From Solibacillus ferritrahens (GTDB lineage Bacteria; Bacillota; Bacilli; Bacillales_A; Planococcaceae), in assembly GCF_037027585.1 (NCBI RefSeq), contig NZ_JAXCLE010000001.1, forward strand, positions 336,873 to 400,872: a stretch of 64,000 nt of DNA. The letters run 5' to 3'. A model generated the notes under the pieces. That model made no database searches and was not told the DNA's origin. It saw only the letters and a program-made list of their open reading frames with translations. Shown piece by piece: positions 41,892-50,937 of the stretch (within the stretch, counting starts at the first letter, position 1; each line of letters begins with the position of its first letter). The translations under genes and the position numbers were made by a program.

Positions 41892-41936
41892 TAAAGTGGG
41901 AGCATCCGAGAAAAAATCTCGGATGCTCCCACCTTT
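41892..41936 (+). terminator. Terminator hairpin of yheE
   Basis: A perfect 16-bp GC-rich stem (GTGGGAGCATCCGAGA and complement) with a 5-base loop. The following sequence CTTTAT is only a weak T-run. Confidence 0.75.
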
Positions 41937-41939
41937 ATG

Positions 41940-42222
41940 CGCTTTCGAGCTAATAATAATTTTGCAGCTGGCTGCAGGTATATGTATTTGCTGGCTATTT
42001 TTTAATAATAATACCCGCCTACTAAATTATCATTATCTACAATTTCACATTAGCATATATTAACTAAAATTTCAATTTTCTATAAATTTAAATACATATT
42101 AATAAAATTATAAGGATACTTCAATTTCTGCAGTAATTAAAATCAAATTTTTTCCTCTAATTTCAAATTGAAAAATTGTTTTTTTTACTCAAATATTTTA
42201 TGATTATATTATTAAAATTTTT
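41940..42222. other. AT-rich gene-free stretch
   Basis: No reading frame with a ribosome site, no strong hairpin and no riboswitch motif that I can see. It presumably contains the promoter of the CorC-type gene; several AT-rich hexamers would do as -10 elements. Confidence 0.5.
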
Positions 42223-42242
42223 TTAGGAGGTGTACTCTTTAT

Positions 42243-42314
42243 TTGCCACGCTCATTTGCGCCGCGAATAGGGAATATAGTTGGACGTAGACATAGGAATC
42301 GAACTAACCATTAG
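42243..42314 (+). CDS. Possible leader peptide before the CorC-type gene
   Basis: A 23-codon frame starting with TTG, 12 bases after the best ribosome site in the region (AGGAGG, 42225-42230). The predicted peptide MPRSFAPRIGNIVGRRHRN is rich in Arg and His. It runs out of frame across the TTG start of the transporter gene at 42280 and ends 35 bases inside it. It may couple translation, or be fortuitous. Confidence 0.3.
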   Translation: MPRSFAPRIGNIVGRRHRNRTNH

Positions 42315-43623
42315 GTTGATAGCATTTGCTATCTTAATTGCCGCTACGGCATTTTTCGTTGCAACTGAGTTTGCAATAGTTAAAGTAAGGACAACAAAAA
42401 TTGATCAGCTCGTTGCAGAAGGTAATAAATCTGCAATACGGGCAAAAAAGGTAATTTCAAACCTTGATGAGTATCTATCTGCCTGTCAGCTAGGAATTAC
42501 AATTACTGCACTAGGACTTGGGTGGCTTGGAGAACCAACATTCGAAATTCTTCTTCATCCATTATTCGAGTTCTTTGGCTTAAGTGGTAGTATCACATCT
42601 GTTCTTTCATTTATTGTTGCATTCTCACTCGTTACGTTTTTACATGTTGTCGTAGGGGAATTAGCACCAAAAACTCTCGCAATTCAAAAAGCAGAAGCCG
42701 TAACATTAAAGCTATCTGGAGTATTAATTTTATTCCATAATATTATGTACCCTTTTATACGTGCTTTAAACGGATCAGCACGTGCATTAACTGGACTTTT
42801 TGGCTTGAAAATGATTTCTGAATCTGAAGAAGCGCACTCTGAAGAAGAGCTTCGCATGATTTTATCAGACAGCTTTAAGGGTGGGGAAATTAACCATTCT
42901 GAATATGAATACGTTAACAGTATTTTTGAGTTTTCTGATCGCATTGCGAAGGAGATAATGGTACCTCGAACTGAAATAATCAGTATCGAAAAAGGTCAAA
43001 CAATTCGCGAAGTATTTGAAGTAATGGGTATTGAGCAATATACACGCTACCCAATTACAGACGGTGACAAAGACCATGTCATTGGCCTTGTCAATATGAA
43101 GCATTTATTAACAGCTTACATTAAAGACCCTGCAAACGGAGATAAACTTGTTGAAGAATATATGCAACCCGTTATTCGTGTAATTGAAACGATTCCAATT
43201 AGTGATTTATTATTAAAGATTCAAAATGAACGTATTCACCTAGCCATTTTAATGGATGAATACGGTGGTACATCCGGTTTAGTTACAATTGAAGATATTA
43301 TCGAAGAAATTATTGGTGATATTCAAGATGAGTTCGATGAAGATGAAATTCCTGAAATCCAGGAAATCGCAGAAAATCATTACATTTTTGATGCTAAAAT
43401 GTTATTGCAAGATATGAATGATATTTTAGGGACATCAATTGAAGATGACGATATCGATACAATCGGCGGCTGGTTTATGACACAGCGTTTTGATATGCAA
43501 GTAGGCGATACAATCGAAGAACAAGGCTACCAATTCAAAGTTACCGAATTGGACGGACACCACATCTTATACTTAGAAGTAACTAAGCTTCCCGATTCTG
43601 AAGCAATAGACGAAGAAGTATAA
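42280..43623 (+). CDS. CNNM/CorC-type hemolysin family transporter
   Basis: Membrane protein of the YhdP/YugS/YqhB group, linked to magnesium efflux or resistance in Bacillus. The DUF21/CNNM membrane domain spans about residues 1-195 (TAFFVATEFAIVKVR, YLSACQLGITITALGLGWLGEP, VVVGELAPKTLAI). A pair of CBS domains (about 210-340, EIMVPRTEI, RYPITDGD and ILMDEYGGTSGLVT) and a CorC_HlyC domain (about 355-440) follow. It starts with TTG at 42280 after a modest AGGGAA site; a stronger AGGAGG lies 50 bases upstream before a short leader frame. At 447 residues it has the normal length. Confidence 0.9.
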   Translation: MDVDIGIELTIRLIAFAILIAATAFFVATEFAIVKVRTTKIDQLVAEGNKSAIRAKKVISNLDEYLSACQLGITITALGLGWLGEPTFEILLHPLFEFFGLSGSITSVLSFIVAFSLVTFLHVVVGELAPKTLAIQKAEAVTLKLSGVLILFHNIMYPFIRALNGSARALTGLFGLKMISESEEAHSEEELRMILSDSFKGGEINHSEYEYVNSIFEFSDRIAKEIMVPRTEIISIEKGQTIREVFEVMGIEQYTRYPITDGDKDHVIGLVNMKHLLTAYIKDPANGDKLVEEYMQPVIRVIETIPISDLLLKIQNERIHLAILMDEYGGTSGLVTIEDIIEEIIGDIQDEFDEDEIPEIQEIAENHYIFDAKMLLQDMNDILGTSIEDDDIDTIGGWFMTQRFDMQVGDTIEEQGYQFKVTELDGHHILYLEVTKLPDSEAIDEEV

Positions 43624-43626
43624 TTC

Positions 43627-43670
43627 AAAAAGAACGCACCTTTTTATCGTTAAAAGGTTGCGTTCTTTTT
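43627..43670. terminator. Bidirectional terminator between corC-type gene and yhcZ
   Basis: AAAAAGAACGCA and CCTTTT pair with AAAAGG and TGCGTTCTTTTT with one extra base; T-runs on both strands. Confidence 0.85.
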
Positions 43671-43688
43671 AATTTGTAAACTTAACCA

Positions 43689-44333
43689 TCATTCGTTTGT
43701 TTCCGTTAAATTATGCTTTACAGCGTAAAGAGCTGCCTGTGTACGATCCTGAACTTGAAGCTTCGTAAAAATATTGGAAATATGCGTTTTCACGGTTTTT
43801 TCTGTTACATAAAGTGATGAAGCGATCTCTCTGTTGCTTTTCCCTTTTGTCAATTCAGCAAGTACATCCTTTTCTCTTGGTGTAAGAGGATTTAAAATAT
43901 GAGGCTTATTTTCGTCTTCTCGAAGCCCTTCCTCTAACTGAGATGTAGCTTCCGGATGAATTGTATTTTCGCCGCGCATAATTTGACGAATCGACTCTAC
44001 TAAATCATCCGGCTCAATATCCTTTAATTGATAGCCTGATGCACCAGCTTCCATAGCAGGCAGCACATGATCCTTATCCGAAAAACTTGTGAGCATTAGC
44101 ACCTTCGTATCCGGCCACTTACTTTTTATTTTTTTTGTCGCTTGAATACCATCCATTTCAGGCATGACCAAATCCATAAGTACGATATGCGGTGCAAATT
44201 TTTCTACCAGCTCAATCGCTTCTAAACCGTTTTTAGCTTCTCCTACAACTTCAATGTCTTTTTGTGTTTTTAAAAAGAATAATAACCCTCGGCGTACAAC
44301 ATGATGATCATCTGCAATTAATACGCGTATCAT
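43689..44333 (-). CDS. yhcZ: NarL/LuxR-family response regulator YhcZ
   Basis: Response regulator partnered with the kinase encoded just upstream. The receiver has Asp8/Asp9, phospho-acceptor Asp54 in LMDLVMPEMDG and the switch Lys region QLKDIEPDDL. The C-terminal LuxR-type helix-turn-helix (about 148-205) reads LTPREKDVLAELTKGKSNREIASSL followed by TEKTVKTHISNIFTKL. The 214 residues and pairing match B. subtilis YhcYZ. It lies 10 bases after the kinase gene. The regulon is unknown. Confidence 0.92.
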   Translation of the reverse strand: MIRVLIADDHHVVRRGLLFFLKTQKDIEVVGEAKNGLEAIELVEKFAPHIVLMDLVMPEMDGIQATKKIKSKWPDTKVLMLTSFSDKDHVLPAMEAGASGYQLKDIEPDDLVESIRQIMRGENTIHPEATSQLEEGLREDENKPHILNPLTPREKDVLAELTKGKSNREIASSLYVTEKTVKTHISNIFTKLQVQDRTQAALYAVKHNLTETNE

Positions 44334-44343
44334 TGAACTCCCC

Positions 44344-45456
44344 CTAGTATGGTAAACGAATTAATAACTCTGTCCCTTTTCCAATCTCACTTACCCAATC
44401 TGCCGTTCCCCCTACTGCATGTACCCGGTCAACGATTGATTGTAATCCAATTGATGGTATATGGCGATGTGCCTCTATATTAAAGCCTTGCCCCTCATCT
44501 TTAACAACGAGCAATACATCCGTAGCTGTTACACTAATATAAATTTCTGCATGTGTTACCCCAGCATGTTTACGCACATTATTTAAAGCCTCTTGCGCAA
44601 TTCTAAAAAGGGTTTCTTCTATTCTTGAAGGAAATTGGATAACACCTGAAACATTGACTGCCAATTTCAAATTCAGCATTTCAGCATATACTTTTATCGC
44701 TTCAATGAGTCCACTTTCCAATCCTTTTGGACGCAATTGCCATATAAGTGCACGCATTTCAGTCAGGGCTTCCTGTGTAAGCTGCTGGATATCTTTAAAC
44801 GTTTCTTTTATGTCCTGGTGCTCGCTCATTTCAATACCTGCTCTTGCAGTTAAAGTCACCGAAAAGAGCAACTGATTAACAGAGTCATGTAAATCCCGAG
44901 CCAAGCGGTTTCGCTCCTGCACAAGGGCAATTTCCTGCTGCTCATTTGTTAAATAGATGCGCTTTATCGCAGAGCCCATTTGAAATGCGACCGATTCCAG
45001 TAAGTCCAGATCCTCATCGCTAAAGCGTACTGTATTTCTCGATGCAACATTTAGTAATCCAAAACGTTCCTGACCGGATTGCAATGGTACCGTGGCATGA
45101 TGTGTAATGTCGCTATGCTCGCCAACATTCGCTTCTATCGCGCTTTCAATTCGTTGGCACTCAATAATATTCGAAGCTTTTTTCAGTTCCTCATTGCGGA
45201 AGCGTGACACACACCAGCATCCACCGCGCTTTAAATGCTGACAATCATTATAGCTAAGCGCATCCGGTAAGTTTTGCTTCACTACAAGCTCCGACTTCCC
45301 CTTCTTATCGATAAAGAAAATCCAACCCGTTTCGAAATTTGTCCCGCTTAGAAATTTAGAAAGTGCCCCATTTAACATTGGAATCATTTCGGTCTCTTCA
45401 TTTAATAACTCTGCAATTTCTTTTAAAATCGCAATATTCGAATGGTCTTTTGTCAT
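44344..45456 (-). CDS. yhcY: GAF-domain sensor histidine kinase YhcY
   Basis: Cytoplasmic sensor kinase without membrane helices. A GAF domain (about 25-170) carries a striking cysteine set: Cys72, Cys80, Cys82 (GGCWC) and Cys100 (NIIECQR). The HisKA_3 domain has the phospho-acceptor His190 in RLARDLHDSVNQ; the ATPase domain shows EALNNVRKHA and DEGQGFN, ending with GIGLQSIVDRVHAVGG-like sequence. The start chosen is ATG at 45456, about 9 bases after AAAGGAAG, giving 370 residues (B. subtilis YhcY 379). The cysteines could bind a metal or iron-sulfur cluster; this is inference. Confidence 0.9.
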   Translation of the reverse strand: MTKDHSNIAILKEIAELLNEETEMIPMLNGALSKFLSGTNFETGWIFFIDKKGKSELVVKQNLPDALSYNDCQHLKRGGCWCVSRFRNEELKKASNIIECQRIESAIEANVGEHSDITHHATVPLQSGQERFGLLNVASRNTVRFSDEDLDLLESVAFQMGSAIKRIYLTNEQQEIALVQERNRLARDLHDSVNQLLFSVTLTARAGIEMSEHQDIKETFKDIQQLTQEALTEMRALIWQLRPKGLESGLIEAIKVYAEMLNLKLAVNVSGVIQFPSRIEETLFRIAQEALNNVRKHAGVTHAEIYISVTATDVLLVVKDEGQGFNIEAHRHIPSIGLQSIVDRVHAVGGTADWVSEIGKGTELLIRLPY

Positions 45457-45544
45457 ATTGGCTCTTCCTTTGCAACATTCACTTTTCTCTATCATACCAT
45501 TTCATTTAATCAGTTCGCACCGCTACACACCTCATACTTTTGAA

Positions 45545-45580
45545 TGAAAAAAGTGTCCCCTAATTAAACGGGACACTTTT
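45545..45580 (-). terminator. Terminator of the sigma/anti-sigma operon
   Basis: AAAAGTGTCCC pairs perfectly with GGGACACTTTT and runs into T on the minus strand, just after the anti-sigma stop. Confidence 0.82.
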
Positions 45581-45589
45581 ACTCACTAG

Positions 45590-46870
45590 TTACTTTTGCA
45601 TAGGGATTTTAATTTCCGCTGTTCCATCTAAATAAGAAGGATAACTATAAAAATAAATTTTAACGGGATTTGTGTATTTTCCAATATCATAGCTAACAGT
45701 GACTTCGTGATAATTTCCATTCATTCCCGACACGGATGAATTCCTTACACCTAATTCTTTCCCTGTGGCATCAATTGCAGTACCTAATAGTTGACGGTAA
45801 TGTTTCATGTTTGCTGGCTTATATTGTACTCTCAACTGTTTTGGATACACTTCAACCTTTGATAAATCAATAAAATCAGGAGCAAAAATTACTTCTTGCT
45901 TCTCAAAATTAACTTCCATATAATCCTGCCCTTTTGGTAAAGCTTCCACTTCAGAAATTTTTAATGTCAGTGACTTAGGCTCTCTAAAATAATTACTTTG
46001 TAAATAATGGGTCATTACATTTTCATCCGTTGCCCCATGACCCGTAACGCCATTCGAAACTTCACTCCAAATTTCATTATTTTCGTCCAACAGTTCAATT
46101 GAATTAAAGCTTAATATACGTTTGTCGTTTGTCGGATCAACCGCTATTTGAATCCCTACACGTAGTGGTGAAATGTGGACTTCTTTTACAGTAAAACGCT
46201 GCCCTTCTATTTCCAACTGTTCATTAACTGCATAAACTTTCGTTTGCTTAATTTCATTTTTCAATTCAAAAGGAACACGCAGCGTTTCATCATTTAACAT
46301 GAATTGCACTTCGAAATTCCGTTCACTATAATCCATGCCTTCGCTTGAAACAACTTCAATCGAACTCGCAAATTCATATGTTTCCTCATCCATAAATGTA
46401 CTAAATCCCACACCTGCTTTTACTGGTTCTCCGTTTTGAAGTACGCTTAAACTAATTTTTTTATATTTACTCAAATCCTGTTCACTGCTTAACCGATACA
46501 TAATGTACATACCTGTTTCATCTGCTATAACCTCTTCAATTACTGCCTTGACCCCATTTAGTTCAGCTGAAGCGTAAATTTTCTCATTATACCCTTGCTC
46601 AAGCACATCCTCAATTCCTTTATTGTGTGTGATTAGCTCTACAATCGTTTCTAATCCCGGCACTTTCGATACGGCATATGCAATTGTCGGTGAAAAACGA
46701 ATGGATAAAATAAAAAGACAGATGACTGTAGCTGAGATAATGGTAGCTGTCCACCTCTTCTGCCTTTTTTGTTCCACTCTTTTTATCGTGATTGCATGCG
46801 CCCTCGCAGCTGCTAATGCTTCATTAGGCGTGTCGAGCTTATTTAAATATCTCTTTAGCTTATCATCCAT
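45590..46870 (-). CDS. DUF4179-type anti-sigma factor
   Basis: Membrane-anchored partner of the ECF sigma factor encoded immediately upstream. A cytoplasmic N-terminus of about 40 residues, one membrane helix (about 41-60) and a DUF4179 segment (IAYAVSKVPGLETIVELI) are followed by a large extracytoplasmic beta-rich region (about 90-426). The start overlaps the sigma stop by one base (TAATG), a sign of stoichiometric coupling. DUF4179 proteins typically accompany a sigma-70 family gene in Bacilli. The signal is unknown. Confidence 0.85.
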   Translation of the reverse strand: MDDKLKRYLNKLDTPNEALAAARAHAITIKRVEQKRQKRWTATIISATVICLFILSIRFSPTIAYAVSKVPGLETIVELITHNKGIEDVLEQGYNEKIYASAELNGVKAVIEEVIADETGMYIMYRLSSEQDLSKYKKISLSVLQNGEPVKAGVGFSTFMDEETYEFASSIEVVSSEGMDYSERNFEVQFMLNDETLRVPFELKNEIKQTKVYAVNEQLEIEGQRFTVKEVHISPLRVGIQIAVDPTNDKRILSFNSIELLDENNEIWSEVSNGVTGHGATDENVMTHYLQSNYFREPKSLTLKISEVEALPKGQDYMEVNFEKQEVIFAPDFIDLSKVEVYPKQLRVQYKPANMKHYRQLLGTAIDATGKELGVRNSSVSGMNGNYHEVTVSYDIGKYTNPVKIYFYSYPSYLDGTAEIKIPMQK

Positions 46871-47382
46871 TATCGTTCACCTCTTTCTATTAAAATCCCT
46901 CGAAGTTTTCTAAGCGTATGGTGCAAACGAGATTTAATCGTTCCTTCTGATACTTGTTGAATTCGAGCGATGTCTTTCATTTTTAAATCTTTAAAAAATC
47001 TTAAATATATAAGTTCTTGCTGTTCAATCGGCAGCTCCGCTATAACATCCGCAAGCTCTAAAGGATGGACCTCTTCATTCGGTATTTCTATTTCTTCCTT
47101 CAAATCATAACGAGCTTGCTTCTTTTTCATATCAAGACAAATATTAATCAAAATACGAATAAGCCATGTCTGCAAATATTCTGGTTGTTTGACTGTATGT
47201 ATTTTTTTTAGGCAACGGTATGTCATTTCCTGAATCGCATCGACTGCATCATATTCATTTTTCAAATATGCAAAAGCTATTTTATAAAATCCGTCTTCAT
47301 AACTCTCTAACATTTCAACAATTGCTCGTTCGTTTCCAGCAATCGCACTTTTTATAAGTTGCTGCTCATCCATGAAAGACAC
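46870..47382 (-). CDS. ECF-type RNA polymerase sigma factor
   Basis: A sigma factor of 170 residues with only regions 2 and 4, the extracytoplasmic-function layout. Region 2 (about 20-90) includes FAYLKNEYDAVDAIQEMTYRCLK and TWLIRILINICLD; region 4 (about 108-165) includes LPIEQQELIYLRFFKDLKMKDIA and SEGTIKSRLHHTLRKLR. It is followed with a 1-base overlap by its DUF4179 anti-sigma gene. AGGGAGGTG precedes ATG. I could not find a convincing ECF-type autoregulatory promoter upstream. Confidence 0.92.
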   Translation of the reverse strand: MSFMDEQQLIKSAIAGNERAIVEMLESYEDGFYKIAFAYLKNEYDAVDAIQEMTYRCLKKIHTVKQPEYLQTWLIRILINICLDMKKKQARYDLKEEIEIPNEEVHPLELADVIAELPIEQQELIYLRFFKDLKMKDIARIQQVSEGTIKSRLHHTLRKLRGILIERGER

Positions 47383-47429
47383 CTCCCTACTTATTAGACC
47401 TTTGTAACATACGTTTCGTTCAGTCCAAA

Positions 47430-47466
47430 TAAAAAAATTCTGCTATCTTTTACAATAGCAGAATTC
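47430..47466 (-). terminator. Terminator of yhcX
   Basis: A perfect 10-bp stem (AATTCTGCTA with TAGCAGAATT) followed by seven T on the minus strand. Confidence 0.82.
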
Positions 47467-47475
47467 CCCTTAAAT

Positions 47476-49017
47476 TTACTTTAAATATTCAACACGATAT
47501 ACGTCATGACGTCTGTCTTTTAAATGCTTTACTGTCCCATCTTGACGCTGGCGACGTAAAATTTCCAAGTCGACGTCTCCTATGAGAACCATTTCTAAGT
47601 TCGGGCTTGTTTCGCCTACAATGCCGTCTCGGGCAAATTCAAAATCGCTCGGTGCAAAAATGCCTGATTGTGCATATTGAATATCCATATTTTCTGTTTC
47701 AGGCAAGTTCCCCACTGTTCCAGAAATAACTGTATAAATTTGGTTTTCAATTGCACGCGCCTGAGCACAGTAACGTACGCGTAAATAGCCTTGGCGGTCT
47801 TCTGTACAGAACGGTGTGAAAATAATATTCGCGCCCATATCTGTTGCGATTCGGGCAAGTTCCGGAAACTCAATATCATAGCAAATTTGAATTGCAATCT
47901 TCCCGCAGTCGGTATCAAATACACGGACCTTATCGCCATTACTGATTCCCCACCATTTACGTTCATTTGGCGTAATGTGAATTTTATATTGTTTTTCAAT
48001 CGTCCCGTCACGTCTGAATAAATAAGCGATATTGTAAATCTCCTCGTCTTCTTCCTCAACAAAATGAGAACCGCCAATGATATTCACATTGTAGCGAACC
48101 GCTAAACTTGTAAATAATTCAATGTATTCAGGTGTATACTTTGTCAGTTTACGGACCGCCTGCGATGGTGATTTTTCATTTAAAAAGCTCATTAATTGTG
48201 TTGTGAAAATTTCCGGGAATACGACAAAGTCTGAACCCGCATCAGAGCCTACATCAACAAAGTACTCACACTGTTTTGCAAAATCCTCAAAGGAATCAAT
48301 CGCACGCATCATATATTGGACAACACAAATACGTACTGGATAGCTTGTTTTAAAGTGACGCTTGGAAAGCGGACGATAATCTACGTTATGCCATTCCAAT
48401 AACGTTGCGTACTTTCCTGATGCAACATCATCTGTTAAATAATTCGGATTAATACGCATTAAAATAAAGCCATTCATCATTTGGAATGTCAGCACTGGAT
48501 CATATATTTTATGGCGGCTTACCGCGTCTACATATTCACGTGGACTCATCTCATTCGAATGTACATGATAATTCGGAATACGCCCTCCAATAATAATAGA
48601 CTTTAAATTGAGTGTACGAGCCAAGTCCTTCCGTGCCTCATAAAGTCTTTGCCCTACCTTCATACGGCGATATTCTGGATGCACCATTACTTCGATTCCA
48701 TATAGATTATAACCATTTGGATCATGATTTGTGATAAAGCCGTTATCTGTAATATCGTTCCACGTATGGCGATCATCGTATTCATCAAAGTTTATACGTA
48801 AACTCGAGCATGAACCGATCACCTTTCCATCTAGCTCTGCAACAATTTGTCCTTCTGGGAAAATTGTTAAATGACTATATAAATGTGCCCGCTCCCACGG
48901 CTCCATACCTGGAAAAGATATGCGCTGAATTTCTAATATCGCATCTATATCCTCTACTGTCATATTTCGTATAATCATTGGTTTTTCAAATTTGGACATA
49001 TCTAATGCATCTGTCAT
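47476..49017 (-). CDS. yhcX: GNAT acetyltransferase/nitrilase fusion YhcX
   Basis: A two-domain protein. An N-terminal GNAT acetyltransferase (about 10-190, with VMVHPEYRRMKVGQRLYEARKDLA in pieces such as YRRMKVGQRLYE) is fused to a carbon-nitrogen hydrolase (about 230-500). The nitrilase triad is visible: Glu in VFPEIFTTQL, Lys in QYKIHITPNER and Cys in QICYDIEFPE. The start chosen is ATG at 49017 after GGAGGGGGAG; this gives 513 residues, the same as B. subtilis YhcX. The substrate is not certain; amidase activity on small amides is expected. Confidence 0.92.
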   Translation of the reverse strand: MTDALDMSKFEKPMIIRNMTVEDIDAILEIQRISFPGMEPWERAHLYSHLTIFPEGQIVAELDGKVIGSCSSLRINFDEYDDRHTWNDITDNGFITNHDPNGYNLYGIEVMVHPEYRRMKVGQRLYEARKDLARTLNLKSIIIGGRIPNYHVHSNEMSPREYVDAVSRHKIYDPVLTFQMMNGFILMRINPNYLTDDVASGKYATLLEWHNVDYRPLSKRHFKTSYPVRICVVQYMMRAIDSFEDFAKQCEYFVDVGSDAGSDFVVFPEIFTTQLMSFLNEKSPSQAVRKLTKYTPEYIELFTSLAVRYNVNIIGGSHFVEEEDEEIYNIAYLFRRDGTIEKQYKIHITPNERKWWGISNGDKVRVFDTDCGKIAIQICYDIEFPELARIATDMGANIIFTPFCTEDRQGYLRVRYCAQARAIENQIYTVISGTVGNLPETENMDIQYAQSGIFAPSDFEFARDGIVGETSPNLEMVLIGDVDLEILRRQRQDGTVKHLKDRRHDVYRVEYLK

Positions 49018-49144
49018 AATAACTCCCCCTCCATACATATATAGACTTTCCTTTTCATAGCACTCCATAAACGTAGTAATTTACTTTTTCTCGAATTCAA
49101 ACTATAATCAATTGAGATTAAATTATGAATATAGAGGTAACAGT

Positions 49145-49570
49145 ATGTCCAAAAAACTCGAAAATGCCTTGCTCGTCATTTGGGTAGTATCTTTAACAGC
49201 GACTCTTGGATCATTATATTTTTCAGAAATACGGGGCTATGAACCATGTACATTATGCTGGTATCAGCGCATCCTAATGTATCCAATTGTAATTATCGCA
49301 ACCGTAGCATACATACAAAAGAATGCTAAAATCGCCATGACTACAGCCGTGTTTTCTACGATTGGAGCTGCAACATCATTATATCACTATGGGTTACAAA
49401 AATTGGACTTTTTGCAGGATACAGCCCCTGCTTGTGGACGCGTGCCATGTACAGGTCAGTATATTAATTGGCTTGGCTTTATTACGATTCCATTTTTAGC
49501 ACTTACTGCTTTTATCATTATTGCAGCTGTTAGTTTTTATATGTTAAAAGTTTTAAAGGAGGAAAATTAG
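49145..49570 (+). CDS. bdbC: DsbB-type thiol oxidoreductase BdbC
   Basis: Four-helix membrane quinone-linked thiol oxidase that re-oxidises an extracytoplasmic thioredoxin-like partner. The first redox pair is Cys35/Cys38 (EPCTLCWYQR), the second Cys97/Cys102 (PACGRVPCTG); both are needed for electron transfer to quinone. The start chosen is ATG at 49145 (MSKKLENALL), giving 141 residues, close to BdbC. It is followed one base later by a gene for a thioredoxin-like protein, so the pair forms a disulfide-forming unit. Confidence 0.92.
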   Translation: MSKKLENALLVIWVVSLTATLGSLYFSEIRGYEPCTLCWYQRILMYPIVIIATVAYIQKNAKIAMTTAVFSTIGAATSLYHYGLQKLDFLQDTAPACGRVPCTGQYINWLGFITIPFLALTAFIIIAAVSFYMLKVLKEEN

Positions 49571-49571
49571 G

Positions 49572-50042
49572 ATGAAGAAATTAGCGATTGTCGGTGCAGT
49601 AATAGTTTTATTATTTGCTGGAATCATTGTACTCACAAATATGAAGAATAGTGAAAAATTAGAGGACAATCCGTATGGCACGGATAATTTAAAACAATCT
49701 ACAATCGATTTATTGGATGATGAAAATTATCAGGACATCATTTTACCAGATGCATTAGCAGAAAAAATTGAATCAGGTAAAGGCGTTGTCGGATATTTCT
49801 TCAGCCCTGAATGCTCGCATTGTAAAAATTACACACCGAAACTTATGCCTATTGCTGACGAGATGGATATTCAAGTGGATCAATTAAATATTCTTGAGTA
49901 CACTAATGAATGGGATACTTATAATATTACAGCAACACCAACACTTATTTACTTCGAAAACGGTGAAGAAGTTGCCCGTTTAGAAGGTGACGCACCAGAT
50001 GAAACAACGCGTCAATTCTTTAACGATATTGTGTTAAACTAA
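49572..50042 (+). CDS. Membrane-anchored thioredoxin-like protein
   Basis: An extracytoplasmic thioredoxin-fold protein of 156 residues. An N-terminal uncleaved anchor (about 4-22) precedes the thioredoxin domain with active site Cys81-Ser-His-Cys84 (FFSPECSHCKNY) and the cis-proline region ATPTLIYFENGEE. The CSHC centre and the adjacent bdbC gene suggest an oxidant of exported proteins, filling the BdbD role, although the protein is shorter than BdbD (about 220 residues) and lacks an obvious helical insertion. AAAGGAGG lies inside the end of bdbC. Confidence 0.88.
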   Translation: MKKLAIVGAVIVLLFAGIIVLTNMKNSEKLEDNPYGTDNLKQSTIDLLDDENYQDIILPDALAEKIESGKGVVGYFFSPECSHCKNYTPKLMPIADEMDIQVDQLNILEYTNEWDTYNITATPTLIYFENGEEVARLEGDAPDETTRQFFNDIVLN

Positions 50043-50100
50043 TAAGGATTATAAAATCGTGTTCATTAAGAGCACGATTTTTCATTTGGAGGAATTTACA

Positions 50101-50934
50101 ATGTTCACATATACAATAAATGAAGACGGCTTAACTGTAGAAGAGCTCTTACGCACGAAATGGCGTTTAGGAAAAAAGATTGTCCATGAATTACGAATGG
50201 CAAAAGCAGTAACATTAAATGGCGAACCATTACTATGGAAAGAACCTTTAGAGAAAGGGACGACAATTCATTTTGCTTTCGATATCCCTGCTTCCAATTA
50301 TATCCCAACAGATAAATGTGAAGTGACTGTGCGCTATGAAGACGAGCATTGCTTAATCGTATCAAAGCCTAAAGGGATGGCTACTCATCCAAATGAGCCA
50401 ATGGACAATGATACTTGTATGAATCATGTAATGCGCTATATTGTGGATCATGGGGGACATTACGCTGAGCATGTGCATCGTTTGGACCAAGGAACGAACG
50501 GCTTATTACTTGTTGCCAAACATCCGATAGCAAAGTCTATTTTTGATCGTATGATTGAAGAAAAAACAATCGTCCGTACGTATGCTGCTGAAGTTCAAGG
50601 AAACCTACGTACAGATAGTGGTACGATCAGAGCTGCAATTGGTAAAGACCGTCATCACAATACACGTAGAGTTGTAGCCCCGAATGGTCAATCTGCCGTT
50701 ACACATTATGAAGTAGTAAATCGTTTTAAAGGGACATGTGTTGTTCATGTCGTTCTAGAAACAGGACGTACTCACCAAATTCGCGTGCACATGGCTCATT
50801 TAGGTCACCCTATAGTTGGCGATACAATGTATGGCGCACGAGAAACTGACTCAGGTGATTATGCATTACACGCCATCCAATTAGCATTCATACATCCATT
50901 TTTGAATGAGCAAATTATTGTAAAAGATAACTAA
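50101..50934 (+). CDS. yhcT: RluA-family pseudouridine synthase YhcT
   Basis: Converts uridine to pseudouridine in rRNA or tRNA. An N-terminal S4-like region (about 1-70, RTKWRLGKKIVHELRMAKAVTLNG in pieces) precedes the catalytic domain with the Asp-bearing motif HRLDQGTNGLLL. It ends with ETGRTHQIRVHMAHLGHPIVGD. The start is ATG at 50101, after TTGGAGGAA. The 277 residues match RluA-D type enzymes; B. subtilis YhcT is the counterpart by region. The target nucleotide is unknown. Confidence 0.92.
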   Translation: MFTYTINEDGLTVEELLRTKWRLGKKIVHELRMAKAVTLNGEPLLWKEPLEKGTTIHFAFDIPASNYIPTDKCEVTVRYEDEHCLIVSKPKGMATHPNEPMDNDTCMNHVMRYIVDHGGHYAEHVHRLDQGTNGLLLVAKHPIAKSIFDRMIEEKTIVRTYAAEVQGNLRTDSGTIRAAIGKDRHHNTRRVVAPNGQSAVTHYEVVNRFKGTCVVHVVLETGRTHQIRVHMAHLGHPIVGDTMYGARETDSGDYALHAIQLAFIHPFLNEQIIVKDN

Positions 50935-50937
50935 AAG

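Noticed and set aside
47383..47430. ECF autoregulatory promoter before the sigma gene
   Set aside because: A TGAAC-like -35 and a CGTAT-like -10 occur but with far too short a spacer.
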